DNA of 6,255 nucleotides from NCBI GenBank assembly GCA_007126855.1, contig SLAK01000441.1, positions 1-6,255 of the forward strand. Direction: 5' to 3'. Source of the DNA: Dehalococcoidia bacterium. GTDB lineage: Bacteria > Chloroflexota > Dehalococcoidia > Tepidiformales > Tepidiformaceae. Positions within the stretch are counted from its first letter, which is position 1; the number at the start of each line of letters is the position of its first letter. A program made the position numbers and the translations under genes. Below the pieces are notes generated by a model that worked only from the letters and a program-made list of their open reading frames with translations, did no database searches and was not told the origin of the DNA. Positions 4,992 to 6,255 of the stretch are shown here, piece after piece.

Positions 4992-5648
4992 ATGAGACGA
5001 GCTGTCATTTTGGGGCTAGCCGTACTAGCGGGTGCGGCGTTCGCCTTTTCTTCTACGGAAGGGAGCGATGTTCGAGCGGAAGAGCCGCAACTAGAGGTTG
5101 CAGCCGAGCGGGTCGATGATGATACATGCCGCCTGACAGGCCAAGTCCAAGCTAGGCTGGGGACTTCTGGTGAGGTTTCGGTTGACGAAGAGTGTGAAAC
5201 GACGGTAAGTGAGGAGCCTGTCTCACCATCGATGGAGCCAGCGGGGGCGTCCCTGATGGCTGGACTCGCCCGGGTGCGCGGACGCGTCGAAACGTCTCAC
5301 TTTGGGATCATGATGACCCGACTTGACGCGGCGTTCACGTGGGGTTGGGATTCCGGCATTGTCTATGTTTATACGAACCCAGCCACCATTCCCAACACAG
5401 GTGGATGTGGCTGGCACGTAAGCGATGGTCCCTACTCATGGTGGGAACTGGGCAATATGCCGTCGATGATCTTTCGGTACGCTTGGGCGTATTTCGACAC
5501 CTCGTGTTCCCCTACAATGGGAGGCTGGACTGAGGTAGGACCCTATGGAACAAACACGGGTGACTATGGCAACCAGTGCAATTACGACATCAACGTACCG
5601 ATCGGCAGCTCGGCGTCCTGCACTTCGTGGTTGGAGCCTTGGGGCTAA
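4992..5648 (+). CDS. Secreted six-cysteine protein of unknown function, 218 aa
   Basis: A signal peptide is clear: MRRAVILGLAVLAGAAFA has a basic start and a hydrophobic core, with likely cleavage after A18 (a later site after A29 is possible). The exported part begins with an acidic, variable region (residues 20-85). It ends in a compact domain (about 95-218) rich in Trp, Tyr, Gly and Asn, with cysteines at 139, 172, 196 and 210. C46 and C68 lie in the first part. The even number of cysteines suggests disulfides formed after export. The Trp/Tyr/Gly alternation suggests a beta-rich extracellular fold. No catalytic or lipobox motif is seen, and I recognise no family. GGGAGG (4981-4986) lies 5 nt before the ATG. 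Counted lines are mostly 52-57% GC against about 72% in neighbours, so recent acquisition is plausible. Confidence 0.78.
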   Translation: MRRAVILGLAVLAGAAFAFSSTEGSDVRAEEPQLEVAAERVDDDTCRLTGQVQARLGTSGEVSVDEECETTVSEEPVSPSMEPAGASLMAGLARVRGRVETSHFGIMMTRLDAAFTWGWDSGIVYVYTNPATIPNTGGCGWHVSDGPYSWWELGNMPSMIFRYAWAYFDTSCSPTMGGWTEVGPYGTNTGDYGNQCNYDINVPIGSSASCTSWLEPWG

Positions 5649-5660
5649 CGGTAGGTTGCT

Positions 5661-5999
5661 ATGATGGCTCTATCGAGTCTCACTCGACCGGATTGGTGGC
5701 TCGCACTGCTTGCGGCCCTGGCGGCGGTGCTCGGTGGAACCTACTGGCTGGCCGCGCACCAGGCCGAGGCTGAGGCCCCGGCATTCGCCATCGCCGGGCT
5801 CAACGCCCTTGCTGTCGCGCTCGCGGCGCTGCTGCTCGTCTTTCGCAGCCCGCTGAGCGGCGGCCAGCGAGCCGCGCTCGTGGTGGGCCTTGGGCTGCTG
5901 GCCGTGGTGAACGTGCCGGCGATGCTGACCGTCGGCTATGCGTTCGTGGCGGCACTGGTGCTGATGATGCTGGCGGCGCTGCTGGCGCGGACGCGATAG
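5661..5999 (+). CDS. Small hydrophobic membrane protein of unknown function, 112 aa
   Basis: The product is almost entirely membrane. Hydrophobic segments lie at about residues 12-32 (WWLALLAALAAVLGGTYWLA), 40-61, 70-87 and 88-109, joined by short polar loops (HQAEAEAP, RSPLSGGQR). No family or active-site motif is recognised. The start at 5661 has GGTAGG (5650-5655) 5 nt upstream. The next codon, ATG at 5664, is equally possible with an 8-nt spacing. It begins 12 nt after the stop of the secreted protein, a spacing typical of co-transcription. Its GC content (73% at 5701-5760) is native-like, so the two genes may have different histories. A strong hairpin follows the stop by 17 nt. Confidence 0.72.
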   Translation: MMALSSLTRPDWWLALLAALAAVLGGTYWLAAHQAEAEAPAFAIAGLNALAVALAALLLVFRSPLSGGQRAALVVGLGLLAVVNVPAMLTVGYAFVAALVLMMLAALLARTR

Positions 6000-6016
6000 G
6001 GCGCAGGGGACGCGCA

Positions 6017-6043
6017 GGCGCCGGGCTCGAACAACCCGGCGCC
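6017..6043. terminator. Strong GC hairpin between convergent genes, probable terminator
   Basis: GGCGCCGGG (6017-6025) and CCCGGCGCC (6035-6043) form a perfect 9-bp, all-GC stem around a 9-nt loop. It sits between the stop of the membrane-protein gene (5999) and that of the acetyltransferase (6052, minus strand), so it could end transcription from both sides. Neither strand has a long T-run after the stem, so it is not a classic intrinsic terminator. High-GC bacteria often use such tail-less hairpins. Confidence 0.65.
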
Positions 6044-6051
6044 CCCGTTGC

Positions 6052-6255
6052 TCAGGCGAAGCGGGTCGCCAGGCGTTTGGTGAGGACGATTTCGCCCTCG
6101 GGGATATAGCCGTTGGCGCCGACGAGGGCGAGGGCTTCGGTGTTTTCTTCGTTGACCATGACGAAGACGTGGCGGGCGCCGGTACTGAGCGGGTATTGCT
6201 CGGCGGCATCCATGAGCTGGTGGCCGATGCCGCGGCGGCGGTGAGCCGAGTCGAC
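6052..6255 (-). CDS. GNAT-family N-acetyltransferase, C-terminal part only
   Basis: The minus-strand frame enters from the right edge and ends with TGA at 6054-6052, giving the last 67 residues. The visible start, DSAHRRRGIGHQLMDAAE, contains the GNAT acetyl-CoA pyrophosphate-binding signature (R/Q-x-x-G-x-G/A, here RRRGIG) followed by its helix. Downstream come a beta-strand VFVMVNEEN, then helix and loop EALALVGANGYIPEGE, matching the family pattern of N-x-x-A-x-x-x-Y/F-x-x-x-GF/Y. GNAT enzymes transfer an acetyl group from acetyl-CoA to an amine. The substrate cannot be told, because the N-terminal half is outside the window. It converges on the 112-aa membrane-protein gene across the hairpin. 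Confidence 0.85.
   Translation of the reverse strand, partial: VDSAHRRRGIGHQLMDAAEQYPLSTGARHVFVMVNEENTEALALVGANGYIPEGEIVLTKRLATRFA

Noticed and set aside
4793..5119. Plus-strand frame beginning MHEPDRLAHSTCGNEACG, which looks zinc-ribbon-like at first
   Set aside because: It runs through the G9 tract, the candidate promoter and the start of the secreted-protein gene, then becomes Arg/Gly/Cys-rich nonsense. The first 40 codons could be a remnant, but there is no second CxxC.
5670..6209. Minus-strand open frame of 179 codons spanning the membrane-protein gene and the acetyltransferase end
   Set aside because: The product is Arg/His/Gln-rich and of low complexity, it crosses the hairpin at 6017-6043, and it overlaps two better-supported genes in other frames.
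1..6255. CRISPR array, tRNA, rRNA, insertion-sequence ends or phage genes
   Set aside because: I saw no regularly spaced repeats, cloverleaf, transposase-like ORF or flanking inverted repeats with target duplications on either strand.

Overview
This 6.3 kb window is from a high-GC bacterium. Lines I counted by hand in ordinary genes run at about 72-73% GC. Three genes with confident starts begin with GTG, and Shine-Dalgarno sites vary in strength. I cannot place the organism from these genes. The style (NNC/NNG codon endings, GTG starts, TAnnnT-like -10 boxes) fits Chloroflexota or another high-GC phylum, but that is a guess. The contents look chromosomal. I see no insertion sequence, CRISPR array, tRNA, rRNA or phage module.

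Layout, left to right. Positions 1-1208 (minus strand) hold most of a YeeE/YedE-family membrane transporter whose C-terminus runs off the left edge. Next come two uncharacterised cysteine-containing proteins on opposite strands, a 164-aa zinc-ribbon-like protein (1343-1837, minus) and a 66-aa protein (1909-2109, plus). They share a 71-bp divergent intergenic region. A two-helix 84-aa membrane protein (2171-2425, plus) converges on a TauE/SafE (TSUP) permease (2439-3320, minus). The permease is preceded by a perfect 9-bp inverted repeat. Upstream of it on the same strand is uppP, undecaprenyl-diphosphatase (3442-4254, minus).

Region 4255-4991 is gene-poor. It holds a probable frameshifted 46-aa reading frame on the minus strand and a 60-aa double-CxxC protein on the plus strand. 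It ends in about 270 bp of mostly non-coding DNA with a run of nine G. From about 4860 to 5648 the GC content falls to roughly 50-57% in most lines. This stretch carries a secreted six-cysteine protein of unknown function (4992-5648). Twelve bases later is a small four-helix membrane protein (5661-5999), back at about 73% GC in the one line I counted. A strong hairpin at 6017-6043 separates that pair from the C-terminal end of a GNAT acetyltransferase that enters from the right on the minus strand.

Functional reading. Two transporter families linked to sulfur compounds lie about 1.2 kb apart: YeeE/YedE, whose studied members import thiosulfate, and TauE/SafE, whose members move sulfite, sulfonates and related anions. 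A sulfur-anion theme is possible, but no sulfur enzyme is present to confirm it. UppP is housekeeping, recycling the lipid carrier for cell-wall synthesis. I found no convincing complete novel system. The most interesting observation is the G9 tract lying between plausible -35 and -10 elements in front of the low-GC secreted-protein gene, which would fit a phase-variable promoter.
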